Shown here piece after piece: positions 24,236 through 34,860 of a stretch of 64,000 nucleotides of DNA. This stretch comes from Costus lasius (Eukaryota; Streptophyta; Magnoliopsida; Zingiberales; Costaceae), in NCBI GenBank assembly GCA_027563935.2, contig CM050446.2, forward strand, positions 111,642,499-111,706,498. The letters run 5' to 3'. The stretch's first letter is position 1. Each line of letters begins with the position of its first letter. Under the pieces are notes generated by a model. It was given only the letters and a program-made list of their open reading frames with translations, was not told the origin of the DNA and did not search any database. The position numbers and the translations under genes are program-made.

Positions 24236-24504
24236 TATACCACGAGTTGGTATACTTTAAGTCTGTTGCGATCAAGTAACAGAGGGAAAATCTTAAAAAT
24301 AAATATCTAACCCTCTCGCAGAAAGATCAACAACGATTTAAGTATCATGCCACTGACCGGCTTTCTCCAGAAATAAGAAAAAAAAAGAAAAAGAAAAGAG
24401 AAGAGAATAAAAATGGAGAAAAAGAGAAAGCTGTAGGTCAAGTGGATAACTCCGCTGACTTTGTGATTGAAACTATGAGTCAAATTATACTGCTTTGCAG
24501 TATA
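24236..24504 (+). other. Gypsy-2 3' twin hairpins with compensatory change
   Basis: Copy 1: TATACCA (24236-24242) with TGGTATA (24248-24254). Copy 2: TATACTGC (24486-24493), loop TTT, GCAGTATA (24497-24504). Pairs 6 and 7 are C-G and A-T in copy 1, T-A and G-C in copy 2. Both are preceded by ATGAGT and followed by CTTTAA, so they are diverged repeats. Confidence 0.72.
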
Positions 24505-24870
24505 CTTTAAACAATGTTATGATGCTAACAAGAAAGGGCACATAACTGTTTAAAGACCAAATTGCTTTAAAAATCTCTTATCTTTAACATCACCGAGATT
24601 CTTGAAATAAATTTTTGTCTATTGAGTAAGATAGATTTATTAAATTGAAAGTATCTGATATTTAGTGTGTGAAGGATGAACATTATGATATGAATTGTGA
24701 ATTTTATCTTTCTTGGATTGTAACCTCTTGGGAATTTATCTCCATTATGATTTTTCTTGAATTACTTGAGTTTGAAAGATTGATTACTTAATTTGTGAAC
24801 TAAGGATATTATTAGGGGCAAAAACAAATGAGTGTTTCTTATCTTTACATTCTTTATACATATCGAAGTA

Positions 24871-24888
24871 TTGCTTGAGGACAAGCAA
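24871..24888 (+). other. Pre-LTR hairpin, Gypsy-2
   Basis: TTGCTTG, loop AGGA, CAAGCAA, ending 21 bp before the LTR start at 24910. Identical to those of three other families here. Confidence 0.8.
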
Positions 24889-24909
24889 AATTCTAAGTCT
24901 AGGGTATTT

Positions 24910-26378
24910 TGATGAGTTACATTTACACCATGTTTTCACCTATATTTTAGATCATATTTTGGGTTTAATTGCATGATTTTGTGCTATTTTTAGTGCTTTT
25001 GCGTTACTTTACACGGAATCTTCACTTTTCTTGGTTTTTATGAAAATGTAGGGAAAATGACGTAAAAATGAATGATTTCAAGAGTTTTGAAGCCAAAACA
25101 TGATTCCCAAGGAGATCACGAGCCTTTACGACGAATTTGGGGCAAAAACGGTGAAGAACGAGACTTTTACGGCCTTGGCCGTAAATATGGATTCAGCCGT
25201 GAACGCGACGACAAATGGAAGTTGAAAACGGCTAAGTGTCAGAATGAACAGAAACTTTCATAGGTGAAGCCGTAATTCTATCACGGGCCATGAAACTTTC
25301 TATGACCGAAAGCATTATACACAGAAACATTTACGGCCTCAGCCGTAAACGTATCACGGTCCGTAAAAACTTCCGCCCGACGAGGTTTTCACCTGTCTCT
25401 TCACCGATTCAAACTGGAATTGAACCAGACTTCGCAGAACCATTCCCTGATGAGTTCTAAACCAGTCCAACTATAAAAAGATGGGATTTTGGAGGGTTAA
25501 AGGGGCTTCTGGCAGATGAACATGAGCGGTGGCGACAACAAGGGCAACGACTTGATTTCGAAGCATATTCCGGTGAGATTTCATACGATTTTTGACCATT
25601 GATCCTTCAATCCTCATCTCTAGACTGAGGAGAAGACGGTTTCATCATCCTTTTTGTGATTTCTTTGCGATTCTTATGATATCTTTCTTGTACATCAAAA
25701 ACATGTATTCTCTTGATAATATGAGCGAGTAGATACCTTTTCGGGATTGATTGGGCGTAGCACACTGATTTGCATGGATTAATTTATACTTTTGCTCTTT
25801 TAATATAATTTTATCTTCCTGATTTGATTGAAATTGCATATCTCCCGTAAATTACCCTGGCCAAGTAACTTTACATCTTAAACGTTGCGAGAAGGACCGA
25901 GAGGTGAATCGCTAACGTCTTATCTATTTCGATTAAACCTATGAATCTGATCATGGGAATAGTTCGGATTCGTTTGAAGGAATTAACCTACTTTTCACAG
26001 AACTTAAGGGATCTAGTTAGGTTAACTGTCATGAGAGTAGGGAGTTAATCTAATTAGATACTGTATCATGCTCCGGGAGGAAGTGATATGTACCTTAGGA
26101 AAAGTATCTTTCAGGATAGATAAGTTTATTAACTGAGTTATTTTTACACGATTCATGTCTATTAGTGTGGCGAACCCATGAATTCCCGATGCTTTAGAAT
26201 TCAAGTTCTTTAAAAAGTTGTTCTGAGTTTGTGTCGTGCTTAGAAGTTAGAACAACAAAGTATTGATTCCGCCTAAATTCAAACATATCAAGAAGTCAGT
26301 ACTTAGCTACGTAGTCCTCGTCGGGAACGATATCTTTTTATTACTTCGATAAATCCATGCACTTGCGGATAGCTATCA
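24910..26378 (+). repeat. Gypsy-2 3' LTR
   Basis: Starts TGATGAGTTACA after ...GGGTATTT and ends GCTATCA. It contains inverted repeats such as TTTACGGC...GCCGTAAA (about 25150-25200 and 25330-25375) and a TATA-like box at 25472-25480. The end carries the shared CATGCACTTGCGG motif. It directly abuts the interrupted ORF of Gypsy-3. Confidence 0.9.
25472..25480 (+). promoter_or_regulatory. Putative TATA box in Gypsy-2 LTR
   Basis: TATAAAAAG about 560 bp into the LTR, after the palindrome array, at the same relative place as in Gypsy-1. Function is inferred. Confidence 0.55.
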
Positions 26379-26872
26379 ATTACAAAGACGGAAGGATAGG
26401 CGGCATGGGTTGTCCTCGAGAATAGGGTCTGCCTGTACTTCCAAAGAGCTCAGAAACTCCAATGTCACACCAACATAAGTGGGGGAGTAAAGCTGCTGGA
26501 ACTGCTCCCAACCCACTGCTGCATACATCATGTTTACATCCTCTAGCATCCCAAGCATATGCAACGTGCCTCTGTCTAGATACCGCGTGTTGAGCACGCG
26601 ACGTTGCCATAGCGTCTGTTACCGTTCCTCTTGCCCGGCGTTCTGAAAGATGATCTCGAACTCGTTCGGGGGAGAGACATAAGGCTGTGGTTGACCGGCA
26701 GATGTGCGCGCATGACGAGAAGAAGAGGAGCCTAGCGCAGCTGAAATGGTCGGTGAGATGGAGGTGTAGGCGTTGGCTCGTACTCCTCATCGTCAGTGGC
26801 GGACGAGTCTGAGAACACTGGTGTCGGTCGTGCGGTCTTCTTGGTAGCCATGACCTTGGTTCGTGGAGGCAT
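26379..26872 (-). pseudogene. Gypsy-3 ORF1-like accessory protein, N-terminal part
   Basis: Starts at 26872 with M-P-P-R-T-K-V-M-A, closely matching the Gypsy-1 ORF at 16652, including the D-D-E-E-Y-E-P-T-P-T-P-P stretch. A frameshift lies near 26740-26760. The second part carries L-N-T-R-Y-L-D, W-E-Q-F-Q-Q-L-Y-S-P-T-Y and L-E-F-L-S-S-L-E, and stops in mid-domain where the Gypsy-2 LTR begins. The remaining two thirds must lie on the far side of Gypsy-2, outside the window. Confidence 0.82.
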
Positions 26873-27843
26873 GATGGTGGCGAAGATCAAGATCAGCAGG
26901 GAAGCCTTGAGGAGTAGATCTGGTTGGTTTTTATGCGAGAAGATCCGGGCGGTGGCTTGAGGAAAAACGCAGGCGACGGTGGATCGGCAGAGAAAGGAAC
27001 TCGGAGAGCAGGCGACACGAAAATCCGGTGCGAAAGATGCTTGCTAGGAATCTTAAACAGAACCTGAGAGATCGCCGTTGAGTGTTGAGAACAAGAGAAG
27101 GCAGCGCGATTTGGTTGTCTTCGTCTAAATCGGGAAGTGGTGGCGAAAACTCGCAAAGTCTGCCGATGTGAAAATCAAGGGCGAAACTAAGATGAGGCCT
27201 ATCCCCCTTGTAAAGAAGCTTGAATCTGGGCCGGAGAGACCTCCTATATGTTTGGAAAGAAGGGAGAGCTGCGGGATCGAGGGATCTCGGCGAGATTTGG
27301 GGGCGGTGGCGGAGACTCTTGTGCGTATTGCCCTAACTTCGAGTGAACACCGGTTAGAATATGGGTGAACCCACCCAGGTTCACTAGCCCGTGATGTTCA
27401 CTGTGGTCGGGCTGATGCAATAGAAACATGGGTGAACCCGCTGGGGTTCACCAGCCCGTGAAGTATTCTGGATGGTATCTGGTATTCAGAAAAGATGGTG
27501 AACCCCATGGGGTACGCCTACCCGTGAAGCTCACTGAAGGGTTCCTGCGCAGAAAGAAATATTGGTGAACCCCGTGGAGTTCACCTGCCTGTGAAACGCT
27601 CTGGTCACAAAATCTGAGCGCGTTGTACAGTGCACTTCACGGGTGAAATTCTGCAAAAATTCTGGAAAAATCTGGAAAAATTCTCATGCGCTCCAACTTC
27701 CTCCTACAACATAAAGAGACATCAAATTAGTAGCAATCCCCTCTAGAAATCCAAAAATTAAATGAAGAATAAATCAACGTTCTAAAACACTGACTAATGA
27801 CATGAAAAAAATTATGCATAAGAACTAAAATCAATCAAAAACA
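26873..27843 (-). repeat. Gypsy-3 spacer with GGTGAACC palindrome units
   Basis: Noncoding region between pol and the accessory ORF. Four to five units with GGTGAACCC...GGGTTCACC arms and nearby CCCGTGA lie at about 27360-27650. It is the counterpart of the Gypsy-1 spacer at 15711-16651. The part at 26873-27350 is a GA-rich leader on the plus strand with no gene recognised. Confidence 0.8.
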
Positions 27844-27888
27844 TGGGTTGCCTCCCAAGAGCGCTAGGTTTAGGTCGATAGCTCGACC
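27844..27888 (-). other. Gypsy-3 post-pol double hairpin module
   Basis: On the minus strand: GGTCGA (27888-27883), loop GCTA, TCGACC (27878-27873), then AGCGCT, then TGGG (27857-27854), loop AGGCAA, CCCA (27847-27844). The first stem is a perfect 6 bp. It lies just after the ORF stop at 27899. Confidence 0.78.
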
Positions 27889-27898
27889 ATAAGAGTTT

Positions 27899-30628
27899 TC
27901 AGAGTTGCAAATTTGTGGGGTCTGAGAGAGCAAGAACTTCCTCTCTTTCGACCCGCTCATCTTCAAAATAGTGCTTGAGACAGTGCCCGTTAACTGTGAA
28001 ACTCCCAGTTCGTTCTGTCCAAATTGTGATGGCACCATAAGGTCGAACTTTCTGAACTGTAAAAGGACCGGACCATATCGTGCAAAGCTTTTCTGGAAAT
28101 AGCCGAAGTTGTGAATTAAACAGAAGTACTTTGCCCCCTTCACAAAATTCCTTCTTTGCAATGCGCTTGTCATGCCAAAACTTGGTGCGTGCTTTGTAGC
28201 TCTTGGCATCTTTAGTGGGGTTTGTCAAGGTGGGTCCCAATGGTCCCATTTCTCTTCTGAAGGGCTGAACATTTTGTGTGCCTTTTTCCACAATGTCAAT
28301 ACTGCAGCATGTGCTTGCAAGAGGAGGTTTTTTCAAGGTGTTAGTTAAATCAAATTGAATAACGTTGCCACAGATGTTCAAAGACAGTTTCCCATACTTG
28401 ACATCCATGACAGCGCTTGCAATAGCAAAAAAAGGTCTCCCCAGAATGATAGGGAGCCTGTCGTCCTCATCAATCTCCAAAACAATAAAATCATCAGGAA
28501 TAAAGTAATCTCCCACTTTAACAGGTACGTCCTCTAAAATACCAACTGGGTGACGCACAGATCTGTCTGCAAGCTGTATAGAAATACTAGTTGGTTGCAA
28601 ATCCCCTAGGTCTAGCCTTTTACAAAGTGATAGCGGCATGAGGCTAACGCTTGCTCCTAGATCGCACAAAGCTCTCTGAATGGACATCTCCCCAATCTGG
28701 CAGGGTATGGAGAAACTGCCTGGGTCTTTAAGCTTCTGAGGGAGCTTGTTCTGAATGATGACGCTGCAATCCTCAGTAAGTGCAACAATCCCTTGATCCT
28801 CTAGCTTCCTCTTGTTTGATAAGATGTCTTTCAGGAATTTTGCATAAGTCGGCATCTGCAAAAGAGCATTAACGAAAGGGATGTTAATATAAAGTTTCTT
28901 TAATACTTCTAAAAACTTACCAAATTGCTTGTCTAATTTAGCCTTGACAAGCCTCTGTGGAAAAGGAATCGGTGGCTTGTATGCACGCGGCCCCACGTAG
29001 GGCCGCTCCTCTTCAGCTGGTTCAGGTACCACTGGTGTTACATCTGAATGTGGTTCCACAGGTTCTGGTATCACTTCATCTATTCTATCATCAGTCGGCA
29101 TCTTTGGATCTTCAAGTTGCTTGCCGCTCCGAGTGGAGATTGCATTGCAATGCTCCCTCGGGTTTACCTCTGGTTGGGATGGAAGCTTGTCTGGCGCTCT
29201 GGAAGACGAGCTAGCTTGCTGGGCTAGCTGACTCTCTAGCATTTTATTGTGTGTCTCCAGGGAGTCCATCCTTGTCATCATAAGTTTCATCATGTCTGTA
29301 AGCCCTTCAAGTTGCTTGCTCAGACTTGAATCATTATTCGGCCTTGGCTGTGGTGGTGGTGCATTGTAGTTCCTAGCCTGAAATCCTGGCGGTCTGAAAT
29401 TGTTATATTGGGGTTGCCTAAAGTTTCCTTGTGGGGGCTGGGTTTGCTGTGGTGGAACTTGTCCAGGTTGAATTGGTTGAGTTGTCCGGTAAGAGAAATT
29501 TGGATGGTTGCGCCACCCTAGATTGAATGTATTGGAATATGGATTGTTGTTGGGATTGAAGTTTCCAACAGCATTCAATTGCTCAGAGTTGATCGCAGCC
29601 ATCTGTCCATCTCCTGCCTGATAATCTGCCCCTGCATGACCTACAACTCCACAGACCTCATAAGAAATAGCGTTAACATCCATCGAATTAACAGACCAAG
29701 AGTCAAGCTTCCTAGTCAAATTATCAACTTTAGCCGTGAGTGCAGTCAAAGAGTCAAGGTCATACTTACCTGACTTCTTGGTTGAAGTACCTCTCTCAGA
29801 TGTCCATTGGTGATGGTTAATCGTCATGTCCTCGAGAAGGTTCATAGCATCCTCAACTCTCCTATTCATCAAAGCGCCTCCTACTGCAGCGTCCACTGTA
29901 AGTCTCGTGTTGTAATCCAAATCGCTGTAGAACATTTGGATCAAAACCCAAGTTTCAACTCCGTGATGTGGACAGATCCTTTGGAGCTCTTGAAACCTCT
30001 CCCAAGCTTCATATAGAGACTCTCCATCCTTTTGCATGAAACTCGTTATCTGGTTTCGCAATTGAATTGTCTTTAATAGAGGGAAGTACTTGGAGAGAAA
30101 GGCTTGAGAAAGCTTTGCCCATGTTCTTATCGAAGCAGCAAGTAGTGTGTGTAGCCAAGTTCTCGCTCTGTCCCTCAAAGAGAAGGGAAATAGTCGCAAC
30201 CTGATAGCATCAGCAGACACACCGTTAATTTTCAACATATCGCAATATTCTAGAAAAATAGAGAGGTGCATGTTGGGGTCCTCAAGAGGAGAACCACCAA
30301 ATTGGTTTTGTTGCACCATAGAAAGAAGAGCAGGTTTTATTTCGAAGTTATTGGCCTCAACAGCGGGCCTAGCAATTCCTGATTGAAAACCATAAGCATA
30401 GGGAGCAGAATAATCTTTCAATATCCTGTTGTTGTAGTTGTTCCCCATTGGTTGTGGTACTTGGTCATTGTTCACATCAAGCTAAATGTGCTCCATCTGA
30501 TTTTCTCCTTCGGGATGGTTCATGACTTCTTTCTTCAAAATTTGATTTTGCTTCCTTCTTGTCCTGAAGGTGCGCTCGATCTCTGGGTCAATGTCAAATA
30601 ATGTACCTGCCCTAGAACTTCTTTGCAT
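27899..30628 (-). pseudogene. Gypsy-3 gag-protease fused in frame to integrase C-terminus
   Basis: Starts at 30628 (M-Q-R-S-S-R-A-G). One TAG at 30482-30484 stands where Gypsy-1 has CAG; from there 858 codons are open. The order is: gag with R-D-R-A-R-T-W-L and E-S-L-Y-E-A-W; a remnant zinc knuckle (E-V-C-G-V-V-G-H-A-G-A-D-Y) that has lost the first and last Cys; a Q/P-rich linker; protease with C-D-L-G-A-S and I-L-G-R-P-F; then, at about 28210, a direct fusion to the integrase end (K-S-Y-K-A-R-T-K-F-W-H-D-K). The junction corresponds to Gypsy-1 positions about 11412 and 15349, which share ATG. All polymerase functions are gone, yet the frame is kept. It could give a particle-forming protein; expression is unknown. 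Confidence 0.9.
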
Positions 30629-30789
30629 AAAATAATCAATCAAAATTATAAAGTTCTAAGACAGCAAGTAAATAAAGAGAAAAACAAAATAATAGTGCAG
30701 TAAAGAAAATCTAACCTAAGGCCTAGTCTACCAATTCTCAGAAGTATACTAATATCAACCGTTGTTCCCCGACAACGGCGCCAAAAACA
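30629..30789 (-). other. Gypsy-3 leader with primer binding site
   Basis: The primer site TGGCGCCGTTGTCGGGGA is at 30783-30766 (minus strand), a tRNA-Asp-type site with one change. The leader to the gag start is about 140 bp, as in Gypsy-1. Confidence 0.82.
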
Positions 30790-31367
30790 TGACACATCCC
30801 GCAAGTGCACGTCTTCGATTCTTATTCATGTCTAGGATGTTTTCATTCATGTTTATGTACTGGCCATATGTATGCATGCCCTAAATGCTGTGGGAAGGAC
30901 TGAGAGGTGAACCATAGTCATCGGAACCCCTTAGATTGGACTGGTGATTTGGTTTAGCGAGAGCACTCGAAATCACCCGAGGAACCCTAATCCTTCACAG
31001 AACCCATTGGATTCGCTTAACCCGGTAAGCCACGAGAGTAGGATACTTGGGTTAAGTCGGATACCAGACCATGTCCTGAGAGGGAGCGCATCTGTACCCT
31101 AGGAAGGATTACCTTGAGAATTTAGATAAAACTTAATTTAAAGTATCAAACTCTAATATTTCTGCATGCTTCAGTGTGGTGAAACCTAAAACCCCGAATC
31201 TCTCTCATAGACTTAAAACCCCGATTATTTTGCTCTCTGCTCTGCTTTACTTTAATTTGATTTTAGTTTGATTTTAGTTTGCTTTAGTTTAATCTCTTGC
31301 ACTAGGATATAAGACATTTCTCCATTAATTGTTAACCTAGCTACTAGTTGACTGATTAGTTAGTACT
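30790..31367 (+). repeat. Fragment of Gypsy-4-type LTR between Gypsy-3 primer site and LTR
   Basis: 30790-30810 is the 21-bp end of the Gypsy-3 LTR. From 30811 the sequence is Gypsy-4 LTR (plus orientation), matching about 62908-63458 and, less well, 34053-34600; like the right LTR, it has an extra GATTTTAGTTT copy. At 31368 the Gypsy-3 LTR end appears again in full. The fragment is therefore flanked by a direct repeat of the LTR end. The right junction is identical to the one at 63459. Confidence 0.85.
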
Positions 31368-32841
31368 TGACACATCCCGCAAGTGCACGGTTATGTCGAA
31401 GTAATATAAAAGATGTCGAATCCCACAGGGAACAAGGTTGAGTACCAGAAAATCCGAGTCCTAATAGCTAGGCGAATCGAAATTGGGTTTTGAAAGTAGA
31501 AATTGAAAACAAGCAATCAACGTTATGACGGCAGAGATTAAATATGAGAGAGAAATCGGGACTTTAGTTTCCACCACGATGACTACTTTAATCGCACAAG
31601 GCAGATGTCAGTTATTTGGATTATTGATTTTGCACAAGGAATTTAACCCTAAGGTACAAGGTGACCTCTCTCGAGTGTGCACCCCAGTGTTCGGCTTAGA
31701 TCAACCTCCTACTCTCGTGGTGGATCGTTCTAAGGTGAACCCAATGAGTTCTATGGCAGATTATAAAACCCTCGAGCAAAGACCAAGCACTCTCGTGTCG
31801 AGGTCTCGTAAGTTTTACTAAGGGATTCCACCCTTACGATCCTTCTCTCAATATGAATCGTAACGGCTAACACGTGAAAGTACTCGGCCAAGGTAAAATC
31901 ACAAAATAAACACTTCAAAGTAAAATATGCTCACAACACAATCCAAATAACAGAATAAAGATAAAGTTTGCGATTAAATTCGTCAACGGGTTTCAACCAA
32001 GCCCCGAAATAAGGTTTACGCTACAATCATCATTGAAACGCTCAAAAATCTCTCTTTTAACATAGGAAGATCACAAGGAAGAGTTTCTAAGGGATAGGAT
32101 AGGATAAACCGAAGCAAATCTGCAAGAATCGTGATGCTCCGATGATCCAATCTCTGAAAATCGCCTTGAACTTATGTTGTCGCCTTGTTCTTCCGCCCAC
32201 GCCGCTTCATCGCGTGATTCCTTGATAATTAGGGCAAGAAAATAAGACTTTTATGTCCTACGCGTTCGTCTTCAAAAGAGCTTTCCATAGACACCTCGCT
32301 TGCCAAATTCGGACTCCAAACGGGTGAGAAATCATGGAAAAACCGAGTAAAGGTCGGTCTCGCGCGTGAGCCTGGATTAGAATCACGGGTAAACCCCGCC
32401 GGGTTCACCTGGCCGTGATTCATTCTGTGAGGTCTGGTGAAAGAAGCACAGTGAACCCCGCCAGGTTCACCTGGCCATGCTTTGCTCTGGACTGTTTTTA
32501 GCCGAAAGGAATTCTGGTGAACCCCGCTCGGCCGTGAAGCTCTCTTTGAGTTCTGCTGGCTGGGATGGTGAACCCCATGGCTGTATTTTTCAGGCTAACT
32601 CCGTTTTGGCCCAAATTTGACGTGTAGCTTCGTTTTCGCATAAGAAATCGTCTCATGGCCTTAGAATCTCCAAAATACGTCAAAAAATGGTGATTTTACC
32701 TAAAATTCCACAAAAACACCAAAAAGTGAAGATTCTGAATATATGAAGGAAATAAGCCTATAAAGAGTATAAATGTGTCAAAATAAGCCTAGATTTATCA
32801 TGAAATGACCATCATAATTACTACCAAAATGCGAGGCATCA
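31368..32841 (-). repeat. Gypsy-3 5' LTR (minus orientation)
   Basis: On the minus strand it starts TGATGCCTCGC at 32841 and ends GGGATGTGTCA at 31368. It contains GGTGAACC palindrome units at about 32388-32585, some truncated. It is similar to the Gypsy-1 LTRs. Confidence 0.88.
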
Positions 32842-33211
32842 ATTGTTCTCATAGGGAAAATTTTTATAGCCTCACCAACTTGGATTATATGTATTGGAAT
32901 ATGGGTCTAACTGTGGTCTAGGCTTGAGATTCCAAAATGTGTTGGCTTGCTCTCCAAAAGGTTCAGGTTGTGAGATTCCTAATTGGCATTCGGCGAAGCT
33001 ATGTCCTGAAATTCCACAAAATTCACAATAAGTATTAGTGGCTTTAACTGAATTGACAATAAAAGAATCTAACTTTCATGATAAATTATCTACCTTCGCA
33101 GCTAACAAGCTCAATTCATGCAAATCATACTTACTTGGAGTTGTAGCTCTATATGAGTTAACTCTATCACCTGACCATTGACTGTGATTGAGGGCCATAT
33201 CCTCCAGCAAG
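32842..33211 (-). pseudogene. Gypsy-6: gag fragment of an older gypsy element
   Basis: Read on the minus strand it encodes L-L-E-D-M-A-L-N-H, a K-V-D-N-L-S region, an intact CCHC zinc knuckle (C-E-F-C-G-I-S-G-H-S-F-A-E-C) and D-P-Y-S-N-T-Y-N-P, with stops in the K-V-D-N-L-S region and near the end. The gag is related to, but clearly different from, those of the other five families. Gypsy-3 interrupts it on one side and Gypsy-4 on the other, so it is the oldest layer visible. Confidence 0.8.
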
Positions 33212-34685
33212 TGATGACATGCAAATATATGATATATCGTGGCTTAATTTTATTATTAGTTTGGACTAAATTGCATGCTTTATCTCATTTACGCACTTAA
33301 ATGCTTCATATTCTTCAGAACCTTCACTTTTCCTCTGCTTTATTGAAATGTAGGTATTTTACCTCAAAATTGGTGAAATTTGGAAGATCTGAAGATATGG
33401 GACGATTCCTCATGATGAGACGAAGCTACACGAGAAATTTCAGCCTAATCGGAGTCTTCTACAGGATGCACGGTCGTGGGTGTGTACCCATGCACGGCCG
33501 TGCATGATCTAACTATCCCAGGCTTCACCGAGCCATACACGGGCATGGCCATGCATCCATGCACAGCTATAAAAAGTAAGTTTTTGAGTCACCGAGCCAT
33601 ACACGGGCATGGCTGTGCATCCATGCACGGGCGTGTATCGTCTCGCGAATTACACGACAGACGCTCGGTTTTTCAGCCATAACTTTCTATTCTTGAAGTA
33701 GAATTTGGTGAAATTTTGTGGAGACCTTCCTAACATAGCTATGAACGTTTTGGGACTGAAATCATTGGATTTGATTAAGCGGTTGCACAGAACAAAGCAA
33801 AACAGCGATAGACTAGGGTTTTTGGGCGATCTTTGAGGCGACAACACTATTCCGGCTCATTTTCTTCGTCGTTCCGACATGGATCTTAGTGCTGGACCTT
33901 CTTCTATCAAGGATCTACCCTTCCCTTCAGTTTGATTTAATTATTGTGAGAGATTTCATGTATTTAACGATGAATCTTGTAGCGTAAACTCATTTTCAGG
34001 GTTTGGGCGTAGCCCACTGTAAGAATGTTTGATCTACTTGTTTCTCTTATTTGTCTTCGATTCTTATTCATGTCTAGGATGTTTTCATTCATGTTTATGT
34101 ACTGGCCATATGTATGCATACCCTAGATGCTGTGGGAAGGACTGAGAGGTGAACCACAATCATCAGAACCCCTTGGACTGAACTGGTGATTTTGTTTAGC
34201 GAGAGCACTCGAAATCACCCGAGGAACCCTAATCCTTCATAGAACCAATTGGATTTGCTTAACCCGGTAAGCCACGAGAGTAGGAGACTTGGGTTAAGTC
34301 AGATACCGTACCGTGTCCTAAGAGGGAGCGTGTCTGTACCCTAGGAAGGATTACGTTGAGAACTTAGATAAAACTTAATTTAAAGTATCAAACTCTAATA
34401 TTTCTACATGCTTCAGTGTGGTGAAACCTAAAACCCCAAATCTCTCTCATAGACTTAAAACCCCGATTGTTTTGCTCTCTGCTCTGCTTGACTTTAATTT
34501 GATTTTAGTTCGCTTTAGTTTAATCTCTTGCACTAGGATATAAGTCATTTCTCCATTAATTGTTAACCTAGCTACTAGTTGACTGATCAGTTAGTACTTG
34601 ACCCCTAGTCCTCGTGGGATCGATACTTATTGTATTACGCGATAGACCGTGCACTTGCGGTAGTAGCCTGTTCAGGCCCCTATCA
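33212..34685 (+). repeat. Gypsy-4 5' LTR
   Basis: Starts TGATGACATGC and ends CCCCTATCA before the primer site. It contains palindromes built on GCACGGCCGTGC (about 33468-33640). The second LTR is at 62049; several indels separate the two. Confidence 0.93.
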
Positions 34686-34782
34686 AGTTTTTGGCGCCGT
34701 TGCCGGGGGCTAGGTTGCCAATATTAACACAATCAGAAAATTTGTAAACAAGTTCCCCTGTTCAGGCCTCTATCAAGTTTTT
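34668..34782 (+). other. Gypsy-4 primer binding site and repeated LTR end
   Basis: The primer site TGGCGCCGTTGCCGGGGG (tRNA-Asp type) is at 34692-34709. The LTR end with adjoining bases (34668-34692, CTGTTCAGGCC...) is repeated with one change at 34758-34782, downstream of the primer site. Confidence 0.85.
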
Positions 34783-34860
34783 AGTTGTAATTTTTGTTTC
34801 TTGCGGTGCTACTAATTTCTTTTGTCAAGGTACTTGTTTATACCCAGGAATACTGTGCGA

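Larger units (their letters stand above)
23208..24909 (+). other. Gypsy-2 3' noncoding region
   Basis: About 1.7 kb of AT-rich sequence without a recognisable gene. It holds a purine-only-like stretch at about 24369-24432 and two homologous units that each form a hairpin, listed separately. Its layout (unit, A-rich run, unit, pre-LTR hairpin) matches that of Gypsy-1. Confidence 0.75.
5719..26378 (+). mobile_element. Gypsy-2: gag-protease-only Athila-like element (nested)
   Basis: Plus-strand gypsy element seen from mid-gag to the 3' LTR end (TATCA, 26378). It contains a gag-protease ORF, a spacer with palindromes, an ORF1-like accessory gene, a long 3' region and an LTR of 1469 bp. It has no reverse transcriptase, RNase H or integrase: the protease ORF leads straight into the short conserved post-pol hairpin module. 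Gypsy-1 is inserted at 7391-20934 and Copia-1 at its left end. It lies in the accessory ORF of Gypsy-3; the five bases after its LTR are ATTAC (26379-26383), and the matching left copy must lie outside the window. Confidence 0.85.
26379..32841 (-). mobile_element. Gypsy-3: minus-strand Athila-like deletion derivative
   Basis: Read on the minus strand: LTR 32841-31368, primer site, gag-protease fused to the integrase C-terminus, post-pol hairpins, palindrome spacer, then the start of an ORF1-like gene cut off by Gypsy-2. Its 3' LTR is not in the window. It is the same family as Gypsy-1 (very similar gag and palindromes), but RT, RNase H and the integrase core have been deleted. A Gypsy-4 LTR fragment of about 560 bp is lodged next to the primer site. 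The five bases beyond its LTR are ATTGT (32842-32846); the left copy is out of view. Confidence 0.88.
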
